This document shows positions 25,941-39,100 of a stretch of DNA of 64,000 nt, piece by piece. Source of the DNA: Hymenolepis diminuta. Lineage: Eukaryota > Platyhelminthes > Cestoda > Cyclophyllidea > Hymenolepididae. The position numbers and the translations under genes were made by a program. The stretch lies in NCBI GenBank assembly GCA_900708905.1, contig CAADRB010000020.1:873909-937908 (forward strand), in the 5' to 3' direction. The notes below the pieces were generated by a model, which was not told where the DNA came from, searched no databases, and worked only from the letters and a program-made list of their open reading frames with translations. Each line of letters starts with the position of its first letter. The first letter of the stretch is position 1.

Positions 25941-28900
25941 TCATAAATGAAGTTTATTACCTCACGTCATGTGATAAAGTGAATTCTCCAACTAATAAAT
26001 AATAACAGCATTCTGAGGGATTATTTCTTATTTGTTCCAAAAAAATTTTCTCAAATTGCATGCTCTTCAAAAGTACTTAGCTGTTTTCGTCCATACGTTC
26101 CTCTGCCTACTACAACCCTTTTACGAAAACTGCACAATTTAATAATAAGAATAAGCGATCTTATTGATTATTTACTAAAAATTGCCCTGACCTCTTGCTA
26201 CAAAATTGATCGATTTAATTGATAATGACCTGTATTAATGACTTTGACACCTGCAAACATTATCCAGGACCACCTGCAGCTAAATTCGGTCGATATCCAT
26301 TCCCTCATCTTGATAAAATTGGCCTACTACAGACACTAGCTTATGCACAAGTTGTGCATCTTTCAATCTTTTGTATTTAACCGATTATTTTGAATCATTG
26401 GAGGTGACTTCAACTATAAATCTCTCAGAATGCCACCCTACATGATTAATAATGCAAAATCCAATAGAAATTTTTTTCCAGGATAATTTATGAAATGCCC
26501 ATTTTGGTCCTTTCACCTCAAAAACTTATTCTGCCCCACTTTTAAATGACAGAAAATTATCTTAAATTAATTTGAACTAAAAGCGTTTCCACTCGTACAC
26601 TACAAACGCAGTGCGAATAAGGCTACAGTGGTTTGAGGGTTAGTCGGAAGCGTATTTCAAACTCTCTCACAAAAAGTGTTTGTTCGTGTAACTTTGAGTG
26701 GAAAAAAAGAGGGCATGGGCGTTTTATTTAGTTTCCGTGTACGTGAATGTCATGCAATCGTACACAGAGCAATGGAGTTTTTAAATATTGACTCTTACAT
26801 AAATAACGGTACGCACAGAATTGCTTATTTGAAAGTATTTAAATTATATCGTGCATATAGCTTTAGGCTATTCTAGCCCAAAAGTAAGTTCTGCACGTTT
26901 ACATCTTTGAGAATATCTATTAATTTCACAAACAGAAGTAACTATTGAGATAAGATTACAGAGTTAAAAGGTTTCTAAAAGGACAGTTGGTTGAAAACCA
27001 TTATTAAATTACTTCAGGTCAGGTTACCAGACCTCTTCTGAGGAAGTTACACTTACGAATGCAGATGATGATTTATATGCAGACATGCAAGAGATTGTTT
27101 TAGAAATCTATTTTATAATCCATTCGGTAATTTGATTATTTGTCTCTATTAACTGATGTGAAATTTTAAATCATACCAGTCAATTTGGGATAAAGTGAAT
27201 ATATTAGGGACACATAAAGAATGCGCCTCGTAATATGTGTATTTTTCATATTGGGCGTAAGTAATTATAATAATAACCCCGAAAGTCCAAACAAATTCGT
27301 ATTGAATACAACCATTTCGTAAAGAAGAAATTGGCAAAGTAACCAATCATCTCATTTTCGACATCAGATGCAAGCTTTATTATGATCGTTTTGAATTCGA
27401 GGTTTTCCTGTGAAATAAAAAGGCTCTTTCATAAATATGAACTTTAAAATAAAGTTCTATAAGTCAAATCTGCTAACGAAATCAGATTAAAAAGAGAACA
27501 TCAAATTGCTTGAAGATTAATTATCTGATTTTGCAGGCAGATTTCTTTAGTGCCCATGGGTTTGAAAGCTATCCTATCCTTTTGTCCTTGATAGGATCTG
27601 TAAGTAAAAGGAATATTAAAATAAGGCCACATTAATCCAATTCATTCGTACCGAAAGGAAGATGATTGCATTTTATAATCACAATGTCATCGGTAATCTG
27701 ATCTTCGGTGATTTATTGCGAACTTTACGACAATAGATTATTTCATAAATTTAAGTCCTAATCTATGTGCATCAGGAGTTTTTGATGAATCGATAGGCCG
27801 TGACTGCGGAAATTGCCTATTCTCTACTGTTAAGTTTATTTTTGAAAATAATATCATTCAAAAGAACGCTTGTTCAAAGCACTACAATAAAATTGCAAGC
27901 TATTGTTCGTTTGAGTCAGTGCGTCCTGACTGATCGGGCGCTTGCAGTCGTCTGACCTGATCCGTTTATCTCCATTCCCAAAGTGTTAAAAACTCCTCTT
28001 AACCTACACCTTATACCGCTGTACTTATTGCATCCTCCTTCCCCTGCTCCTACGGTAAATACCAGCAGTTATGGCATACTCCATTTGCCCTGGTCCCTTC
28101 TCTAACCAACCAAACTATTGATAATAAAATTTACTTGTTGGAATTGTCCTTCTTTATTCTGCTGTTGTAGTGAAAATTAGTAGAATATAGGAGGTATAAT
28201 CGGAAGAAAAGCTAAGGGCAAAAATCTGATAGCTAGCTGCTAGTTCAACCTACTACAAGTTCTTATTTGTGAAGAGCGTGAAATAAAGCTGCAACGGATG
28301 CCAGTTTTCCTGCATTCGAGTTAATTTTGCAAGCCAGTTCTAACTTTTTCATAGCTAAAAAAGGAGTTCACCCTAAACTTCACAACGTGCGATGAATAGA
28401 AATTTTTTCTATTCTAGATCCAATCCCAAAAATGAAAAATTTTCAGCAGTTTTCTTTTGAGTAAGAATAAAATTCTCAAAAAGAATACAATCCTTCGACC
28501 ATTGCTTGATAGAGATTAGCGAGTCCCATCACCTCAATGCGCTTTCATTGTTTTACTAAAACAGAATTAAAAAATCCAATATATGTATATTTTCTTATCA
28601 GCATATAGATCCGAACCTTCCTTTTTGATAGTTTATTGGAACAATAGTCCTAGCAGTTATCTATCCGGGAGCTATGTCTCCCAGCGGAAATGAGGAGCGG
28701 ACTAAAACAAAGATATGGGTAATTAATCACTATAACTACAAGAATATTTTTATTAAGACTTGACATTCATAATTAAAATTGATTTTGGATTATTAAAAAT
28801 AGTTAGGGGGAGGATGGTTTAATGAAATAACCATTCCTCATATGACATAGATTTCTCATGCTTATAATCATATTAGATTCAAGAGTCACTCCTGACAAGG

Positions 28901-29567
28901 ATCTCTAGAATTTTATATATTTAACTAAGTGTGATATCATAAAGTTCAGGGATGGGCTGCTTGAGTACAAAGATTTTGATAGATCATTACAGGTTTGTAT
29001 AATTATTTCCACTAAATTGTTTCCTAGTAGTCTCACTTAACTCCAACCAAAACTTTGTTTATTACTTAAGATAGTATAATTCTCAGGTAATGGAATGCAC
29101 AACTACAGCCGAAATATTTTGGGGAAAAGTAGGGAGATTTGGTCCGCGGACTTCATGTTAATTGAGTCTTCTCCTTACATTTCTGGGAATATGTGATGCC
29201 GCTTTTGCAAAAGACTCGCACAAATTCCGATGTCAATGTTGAGAATGAGCTTCTGGGATGTAGGCATTATTCCTCTACCCATCCCTTAGCTTAGCATCTC
29301 TTTCTTCTCCTTAAAGTAACACTTCTCGTCCAAATCCTACGTTGTAGTAAATACTGTTTGAAATTAAAGAGAAGCAGCTAATGGTCTAGCTATCCCGCTT
29401 CTTTCCGTTTGACCCCCGACATATTCATCTAAAACTCTTAAACATTTCCCACGTCCATTAGGAGGAGTATTTGCAGCATCTGACTTGGATAGAGGGAAGT
29501 ATCCTGAACCCTCTCTCATGAGAAACTCACGTTTTGCCTCCTTCTTTGCTAACCAGAATTAACTAGA

Positions 29568-29670
29568 GCGGTTGGTCATCCACATCACTAGGTGTACATC
29601 GATGAGCATTGATAGTTTAACATTCAACTTGGCAGACGTGCACGTTTACCATTGCACCACCGGCACACAT
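29568..29670 (-). repeat. tRNA-derived SINE (copy E), reverse orientation
   Basis: Reverse complement reads GCCGGTGGTGCAATGGTAAACGT, a good tRNA-like head with A box, then about 50 bases later TACACCTAGTGATGTGGATGACCAACC-type sequence matching the body block of copies C and D. It lies about 430 bases past the NNT stop codon. Confidence 0.7.
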
Positions 29671-30103
29671 AAGCTCATAGGTATATTTCTTTTATTAGCT
29701 TCCTCTGTTATTTCCTTCAAGCAGTTGCATCACAGTGTTTCTTTCTTATATCGCTTCAGGTGGAGTTTTATGAAGCTTGCAAGACCGATAACTAAGATAA
29801 TATCCTATCCCTAAGTAACAATCATGACCAAATATTTTTAAGTACAACTAGACAGCCCTTGATAGGATGTTTAGACTTATAGTATGCTCCTCCCGAAGAA
29901 TAATTCATTTTATATTTTCAAAATGTTAGGAAAACTCGGATCTATATTTAGGCATTAACTCAAAGAGTTCACAATACTAACATTTTCAATTAACATGCAG
30001 ACTACAATAGAAGAACAAGAGAATTCAGTTTTAAATAAAATTAGCTCAAAAAATTTGAAAAATCGAAATAAAGCTAATATAAGCTAATCGCGACGCTATT
30101 GAA

Positions 30104-33100
30104 TTATTCTTCCTTGAACTGTGCTAAAAGACCGTCGCAAACTTTCTTCGCGTCCCCTAGTAACATGTCGGTGTTTTCTTTGAAGAAAACTGGATTATCC
30201 ACAGCTGCATAGCCAACTCCAAGAGATCTCTTCACCATAATGACCTACAAACCAATCAAAATACGCTCATCAGTGTTGCTGGATAACGAGAAAGGATTAT
30301 GACTTGTTGATCAGCTACCTTCTTAGCTAACCAGACACGAAGGACGGGCATTCCAGCGAGAATTGAATTGGGGTCTTCCTCAGCCGCAGAATTGACAGTG
30401 TCATTAGCCCCGATGACAAGAACGACGTCAGCTTTGGGAAAGTCTGCATTGATCTCATCCATCTCGAAAACGATGTCATAGGGAACACCAGCTTCAGCCA
30501 ATAGCACGTTCAATTGACCCGGCATACGACCTATAAAATGGATTGGTTCTTATGTACATAAGTCGATTAATGTACAGGCTTAATATGGATGAGATAGTAC
30601 TCAATAATCCTGCTACTGAATATACTCTGTTGATGTATGATTTTCAGAAAGGTCAATTATTGGCTCACTTGTTTTTTTGCAACTTAAATTATAAAGTAGA
30701 GTTCTCAAAAACTCGGGTTATTCATGAACCTACCCTAAAGTATTCTCTCAAAGAACTTATCAAACAATTATATATAACCAAGTATAACTTTTCTACTTCA
30801 AATCCATGATATTTGATTTATTAGCGGTTTGATCAAAAGGTGGACAGTTTATTAGAGTTAGTTTTCTGCAAGGCAAGTTATTTTATGAACTACTGAATAA
30901 TGCTAGACCTTGCAGTTTATTTAAAATGAAACCGGATACAATCTTCAAACAAAAGACTACTTATGTATAGTAAATAGCACTAATTTAAATAAACGTGCCA
31001 GCAACTGGGTGGATAGCAAATCGAACGCGTTTGCCCTTCTTTGAGAGAAGTTTCACCAACTCTGAGATTGGGTATTGAGCTTTTGCAACACAAAGACCGT
31101 ATCCTGGAGTAATAATTATGTCCTTCGCTTCATCCAGAAGAGCTCCAACCGCTTCCACAGAAGTTTCCCGATGAGTTCCTGTGATTTCCATGGCCTTGCC
31201 TCCCAGAGTTGATGATGTTCCATAGCCGCCAAGAATAACGTTAGGCAGAGAACGATTCATTGCGCGACACATGATGTAGGAAAGGATTGCACCAGAAGAT
31301 CCGATCAAAGCACCAACGATAGTCATCAAGCTGTTGTTCAGCATGAAACCTTCTGCACACAGAGCCCAACCGGAATAACTGTTCAACACCGTGATTACCA
31401 CAGGCATATCAGCTCCTACAAGAGAGATAGAGCTTAATTCTTTAAATTCGTTCTATGGTGTTATTGTATAAATTCCTGACTCGACAGTATTATCTTCAAT
31501 GTGTGATTTTCGATTTCCGTTAAATTGATCTCTAAGCAACTTCCAACATGTGTTCTAAAAAGTTTCTGCTTAATGTCATTAATGTGCATTAGCAATCGCG
31601 TTCATCGTAGAACCGATTGTGTCTTTTAATTCATTTCGATTCTAATTTATATGCAGGTATATACCGTTAAAAAATTTATTTTTGCCAGGGGCAAAGCCGA
31701 AATTACGATTTTAACCATAGAGGAACAGTTTAATAACGAAAATAAGAAGTGAAGGAAAAATCACGTGGATGTAGGGAATAAAGCCAGGGTACCACAAAGA
31801 GTCCCACTTCACCTGAACTCATCAGGTTTTATAATTCACGTTTTACTTTCATTACATCAAATACACATGCTCAAAGTTCAAGCTTCAAATTTTAACCACC
31901 AAATTAAATTGAGGAGCTAATGTACAACCTCAATGCATGCTTTTTCTGATAGCCGACAAAGTAATTTGATAATAATTAAATTATTAGAACACAGTAGAAT
32001 TATTAGGAGTTCATAAAGTAGGGAAAAATATTCTAATCTCAATAAAACAAGTATTAACACTTGACTTGTGTGATAAAAACGTATTCTAAAGAACTCTGAT
32101 GAGAAACTTGCTTTCTCGTTGATTGGAATCAATTGGTGTGGTTAGCTGTCCACATCACTGGGTGTGCAACGAAGGACATCATTTCTATGATCTCTAATTT
32201 GACATATGTGCATACATCTCCGCGTCATTAACATACATGACACAAAAAATGCTGTCCATTACTCATTTTCGGTAAAGGAGGCGTACATACTAAAGCCGCC
32301 CTAACAGAGAAACTCAAATTTAATCATCTCTCCGATTGCCGTTTTTACTTTACGACCAGTCGCTGGATTAACACTGATATCTGATGTGGCACACGTTGAT
32401 GCACAGAGAAATGGAGCGAAATTTTCCTAATAAACTAACCTCCAATAGCTGCGGTGAGCGTAACTCCAGAAACAGAACCGGCCAAAGCAGCGCCACCAAG
32501 AAGTATCGACAGGGGAAACATGGGATTGTCTAGACTTCCTCCAGTTGCGAGGAAACCTGCAAGACCAGCAGTAGAAATACCAACAAGAGTTGTATTCAAT
32601 GCATGTCGCATTGGAAGCAGGAGGGGTCTGGAGTCTAAGATGCCTAAAACGAGGAGAGATATGTAAAGTGAAATAGTAACGAAATTGACTGAAAATAATT
32701 CTCTAACACCTAGTTGCCAATCTTGTTAAGACTTCAGAAAGAAGGGAGACGACCTGTAGGTCAATTGAACGACGATTTTCTATTAAGAAAATAGGTTTGT
32801 TTATAAAGAGCTGGGTATATAATAAAATTTCGTTAGCCAATAATAGTTGCAATAATTGCTTCAGTTGTGGTGTTATTTATCCAGGTGCGATCGTAGAAAT
32901 CCAATAATTGCTAATCCAGTGCAGGAGGGATCATACTTCCGAGTATAGTTTGAAGGTATAATCTGAAGGAAAGCTAATGGTCATTCGGCTTCTTTATAAA
33001 TTATAACCAAAATTTTAGTCTAGCCCTTCGTTTGAGTCACCAGATATCAATAAGACCTCTGATGAATGCACATAAATGTACTATTAAGTTTAATACCTTC

Positions 33101-36100
33101 AAGTTTGCCGAAAGCAATGAGAGATCCGGTAAATGTGACACCACCAATCCAGGTACCAAGATAAGCGACGGTTTTCATTAAGTTTCCAGCTCCGTAGAGC
33201 CCTGCATCCGAAAAGAGTATGGGCGCTTCAACGATGTAGTTGGCAATGCAAGTTAGAACGGCAGCGATACCGACAAGACTGATTAAAAGTAAACAAAAAG
33301 TTTTGTTTTTTTACATACACATGTAAACATATATATGTACATGTATAATTATATATATATATATATACTTTGAATTTGATTTCATTAGTTCATTAGTATT
33401 TTCATTCCATCATATTCTAACTATGGCGTCCGAGGGAAAACATATTGTGACCATTTATGAATTGTATAACATGAAAATCGACCAGAGAGTCCTATATTTG
33501 GCCTTTGTAAGTTCAGAAAGTGTTTTCCTACTAGTATAATACTATGAGCCACTAATATAATTTCAGGGTGCATCCACAATATTGCTAGGTGCTACAATTG
33601 CTCAAACTCAGAAAGAAGACTTTCGAAGACCCGTAATTCACAGAACGGTATCTTTTCCCTTTGTTAATAAATTAAATTATTTTATACTACGTTTGGATCA
33701 GTCAGAGAATAATAGACTCTGATTAGCCAATACTGCAGCTATGGTGAGGTTGCATTTCAGGCATGTGCGTGAAAAACCAATGATTGCTAATCCAGTCCAC
33801 AAAGGATAAAGAACGTAAATCCCGTTCAGATGCATCAGAAATATTTGATAAGGCCTTCTAACACTTCTGCGTTTGACTTATGTTTAAGATTCTTTACTGA
33901 GTGCAAGAAGTCTTTTAACGAGCGATGAATTTAATCTGCTGACATTCAGCATTCAATAAACAAGTAAATCATTAAAGAATTTAAGTTTTGACCGTAGTAG
34001 TGATTGGGTCTCTAGTTGTGAAGACATTAAGGGTGGCATATACTTTAACTAGACTTTTTATTCACTGATGACTCAAGATGATATGAAAAATGTTTCAAAC
34101 GACTTGAAAACCCAAAATTAATGTTCAAACCAACGAACCTATGAAAGAGAGCAACCATCTGGGGCAAGCTAGTGACTTCAATACGAGACGCCGCAAAACC
34201 ACCCACAGATCCACCAATGAGAAGACATCCAAGCATTTGGGTCAGGAGATCAGGATTGGGTTGAAGCATGCCAAGAGTAACAGCCAAACCACTCGAAACA
34301 CCAGTCAAACCGAGGACATTTCCCAGTCGGCTAGTCTTCTGACTAGCCAGAGCAGTAATTGCTGCAATACAACAGAGAGAGGAAGCTAAATAGGCAGCAT
34401 TATTAACATCAGACAAATCCATTATGGGTCCGTATTGCAGCAGGCTGTATCCATAAGTGCCCAGTAGAGCAGCGGCGGGAATGGCGAATAGGTAGTTGTG
34501 CTCTGGTGCATCAGCTGAAACAAAAATAGCACTTAAATGGTATCAGTAGGTTTGTATATCTAATATTCAAAAGGTAAATACTTACTAGGTCTCTTGAACA
34601 TGTTGAGCATTCTCTGGGTGACCAGGAAGCCACCACCGATATTGACAGCAGAAACAAGAGTTGCTAGAGCGGCCATGCTTTGTGGGACAGTAGACGGTAG
34701 CATTCCTCCCCCCATGAGCATCAAACCACCGACAGCTGTGATTCCAGAGATTGCATTTGTCACAGACATGAGGGGAGAATGCAAGGCAGGGGTGACGCCC
34801 CAAACAGTGTGGTAACCTGTTAAAATAAAATATAAATTTACTACAACTGTTGAAGTGATTTAAGTAGGGGTGATTAGTTTTCCGACGACGTACCGACAAT
34901 GCCAGCAAGTCCGAAAGTTGTGAGCATCTGGGTAAAGGCAGACGAGGGAGAAGCTAATCCAAGACCAACTAAACCGGACATACCGACGCTAGTGGCCAAT
35001 GCGGACTTGAGTTTTGCGATACGAGGGTCGACGGGGACTACTGCGACAACTGGTTTGGGCTGTTCCTTTGGTTTAGGTGGAGGAGTGGTTACTTTAGGTG
35101 GTGGCGGAGGCCACATCATTTCTCCCTAAACGAGGGAAAAGGGACAAGACGAATTTCATTTATGATGTAAAATCTCATAAGATGCTAGTATTAGTGAAAT
35201 TTATGAACATGAAGTTACATAGGAATAGCGTACTTCCAATATACCAATACCAACACGTTTGGTGACTTACACCTGAAAGCTTGCGCAAAATGACCATAAC
35301 ATATCAAAACCGATATGAGTTGTTTACTGCAATGCTGTAACATTTAAAGACTAGTGATTTCTGGTTTAATTTAGGCGGTAATAATTTGTGAGGTATTGTT
35401 TTAATAACTTAGTATCCATTAACGAATTGACCCATACAGAATTGAAAATATGAAAACGAAGCAATGATAATGAATAATGGAGTAACCGGAGATGAGAACT
35501 CCGGCTGAACTTTGTGGTAAAAGAGTGCTAAAAAACACTGAATAGTTGTACGCATGCCTTCTTATTTAAATATTTCAATTTATATAAAGGGAGAGAATTC
35601 TCCTATGCTTAGCTCCCTTTCTATCTACTTTTCTTAGCATTTCTGTCTTTAGAATCGATGCCGCAATCGATTGCAATCTACAAACCCTTCAGTATTAAAG
35701 TGCCGACAAAGTTCCCGCCACGTATCGCTTCTGCCATTCTGGAAATAATTTATTATAGTACCGGGTAGTGGGTTATTGGCGGAGCATATGAGGGATATTT
35801 AAAGAACGACCCTGAAGCAACGCTCTATTTTGATTGGCTCTCCCATAATCTAGACCATGAATTAGTAACTGGGTGTAGCGCATTCTTTTGATATTTAGAT
35901 GCATTTTTTTGCTTGCAACTTTGTAGAAAATATTGTAAAACACAGAAGAGAGAATCGAATTTTTAAAGGAATACGATATAGATACCAATGTTCTAATATG
36001 CTTTATGCCATTCGATCTTCCATTAGTAATCTGAACTTCATAGTTGAGCACAAAAAAGCAAAGTAATTCAAACTGCTGATTGAATAAACAAAAGAATTCT

Positions 36101-39100
36101 AGAGTGTTGCACTGTCAATTTTATCTGACTAACTGTAGAAGATTTCGAGAGTTTCAGATTAATAAAGCAGGTAAACAATTGTCAATTAAATAAAACCTTT
36201 TTGTTTGTGAGTTGTTCGATCATTGGGGTCATTCATGTTCATCTAATAAAAAGGAGATATTACAACTTTATTATTTTTTCAGAATACGCAGAAAACAAGA
36301 ACCAATAAAAGTGCGGGCCTTAACCAAAACTATTTAACGATCATTTTCAACCCAAATATGACTCAGACAGCAAAGTAATCGATATAATTTGATGTTAAGA
36401 TGGAGATTTCGAAGAAGTTCAAAATCTTTTCTTGATTTTATGTGAAGAATTATATAAAAGACATTAATTTATACTTTATTTCGTCGATAGACGATCGAGC
36501 GAGTAAAGAAAGTTAATTATATCCGTTATAACTCGATAGACTAGTAAAATTTCGATTGATTAAAATGTGAAATCGATCCTGTGACGTCCGGAAACCCGGA
36601 TTCTCCTTTGTCTGTCTTTCCACTAGCTTCCCTATTTAGTCCCACAACGCCCTTGAAATTGGAAAAATTATAACTATCATGCCACTAGTCTAAACGTAAT
36701 AGAATAGGACAACAGCGATTAGAGAATACAAAAGGCGTAGTTCATCACCACTCATTGCTTCAGACAGGAATTAAGCTGAGAGAAGAACAATCACCAAATT
36801 CCAAAAAAATAGATTTTTAATATATGCATCTTCCATAAATTACCATATCAATTTTTGACATGTTTGTAATGACCTAGGTTGCCTATCTTTTTAACTCAAT
36901 TTTCACCTTCTTCACCTCGTTCTGTGTAAAACTTATCTCTCACTCATTAAATTGTTGATCAATTTTTCTTACACCCCTATCTAACTACCTCACATTGAAA
37001 TTTACTCTGCCATTTTACTACCCACATTTTCAGTTTCTGAAGTACAACCTTCTCTCTTTTCTGGTACCATCTATTTCTCTCTGTCTTGTGGTAGGGGACG
37101 CTTGTAAAGCTGAAAAAAAGGTAATTGATTACCAAGTTTCCACAACCCTTATATTGGTATCACCAAAGCTGTGGGTTTTCCCCAACATTTTAAATAAGCT
37201 ACTCGTTTATTAAATAAAGTCAAAAACTGGCACTTGTACTCATATTCAAAACACTAAAGGAGGACAAAATCTGCAACTTCCATATCTTTTCATTGGCTCT
37301 ATATCTACAATCAGTTGACATAGTAGATTAAATATTAACAACTGGACATTATATCAAGATGGACCAACTAGTATTGCCTAATTTGACTCCGAAACTGTGA
37401 CGCCATGCTTAATTGCATGATGCAGGGTGGACCCATATCCACCCAGAAAGTATTCTGAAGCTAATCAATGTCTGACTTTTACAATTTATAGTTTATTTAA
37501 GGCGGCCAATGAACAGGTGGATAAAAAACCACGTTAAGGTAGCCATCGATTGAAAAGATGTTAATCAGGCTAATTTCAGATGTGGAGAAAGGATATAAAA
37601 CAAAAAACGAAGTCTTATAGGAGGTAACATTTTCGCTTACTCTCAGAAGAACAGTACTTCCCCGAACGACTTCATCTTCCATATCGTAGTTAAGCACACC
37701 TTTGGCATCTATAAGAAGAAAAACAATATAATGTTATTCACTAAAAGCCGCAATACCATAGTAATAAATCTTTAAAGGGAAACAGGATCGAAAATTTTAG
37801 TCACCAGAACAGAATTCATAGATTTCCTTCCTTGTGTATTTGGTTATAGATTATTGGGCTTCACACTTGTTTCTTGGTATGCGATCTCCGCGTTGCTACC
37901 TTATTGGCTAACAAGATAACCAATCCTGTACCATATATATGACTGAATATTAACGTGACAGACGTTGAATTACAGGCCTCCTCTCTTTCTCCTTCCGAAT
38001 CTGAGCAAATGTAGCCATAAAGTTACCTCGACGAGAACCTAGCACTAACGCAGTGACAGCCCCATAATATAACCACGCGTTATATCAGTCTTAGATCCAA
38101 TGTTTTGCTTAATTCATGTCTCAAGCCCCTACTCAACCATTCAAAGCTGAAGTCTCATAGTTAATCCCTTGCAAGTGTGAAATCCATAAAAGAATAAGGA
38201 TTCTAGAAAGTGACAAGTATGATTAGCAATCGAAACTTATTAATAAATGTCTTGGATTTTTTATTTCTTCCAATATTGGTCGAAATTGCATATTATCTTT
38301 CCATTCCACATTTATTTATCATATTGAACTTGTTTCATAACGTTATTATTTAATATATATTATATTTATATTTCATTCATTCATATGTTTTAAATCTTGA
38401 ATGGTTTTAAGCCTGTAGTCTGAATATATTTCTGCAGACCAAATATTCCTGATAAACAATTTAGCTAACGACATTACGTCACAAGTGTTATAGGCGGAAG
38501 TAAAATATTTAGCGGATTAAACACGTATTAAAGTTATAAACAAAACTCTAGGGGTTTGCACTTGAAAAAACGTCAAATACAGTCAAAGTGGTCTTATCTG
38601 ATGTCCCTACATCAATATGCGGTTCAAACGCTAACTACTCACATAAGATCCCCCCTCCATTCCCTTTATTTCTTAGCCCTCTCTTTTATAAGTTAATGGT
38701 CATTTGGCGCGACGATCAGACACCGGAATCCCCATTACGTCATTATTCGCCCCAATGAGATGTTTTTACTTCCCTAAACTATTGTATCGTGTAACGCTAT
38801 ATTAAGATGTATTCTAATCATGATGTAGTTTCTCTGGGTTTCCCAGGTCATCATGCGTGTTTCCTAATCCGCTACATTTGGTTTTTCATAAGCGTTATTA
38901 TCTGTATCTTGCTATCCCCATAAACGTAAATTGCCTATAAAAAATTGTTTCCACCGCCTCTTGATTAGCAATTACTATTAAAAGCGCCCAGAATGTAGCA
39001 GAAAGAAGGTTTAATTTTGTTATCTTGAAGTGTTGTTAAATCCAAAATACATCTCTAAAGTAAAAGGGATCAAAGGGTAAACGAACGCAATCGCTAAAAG

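Larger units (their letters stand above)
20883..30103. other. Long intergenic stretch downstream of NNT
   Basis: Nine kilobases of AT-rich sequence without a defensible gene. Contains SINE copies at 25738-25940 (+) and 29568-29670 (-). Mildly similar blocks at 28185-28260 and 29350-29400 (GAAG...AGCTAA, then TAGCTA) hint at further old repeats. The open frames at 23889-24140, 25373-25564, 26676-26876 and 27149-27346 show no domain or splice partner. Confidence 0.6.

Noticed and set aside
34585..34908. 107-codon minus-strand frame overlapping NNT exon 8
   Set aside because: Out of frame with the conserved transhydrogenase sequence; it also crosses an intron.
34141..35129. Several plus-strand open frames (34141-34389, 34594-34815, 34899-35129)
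   Set aside because: Antisense shadows of NNT exons 7-9.
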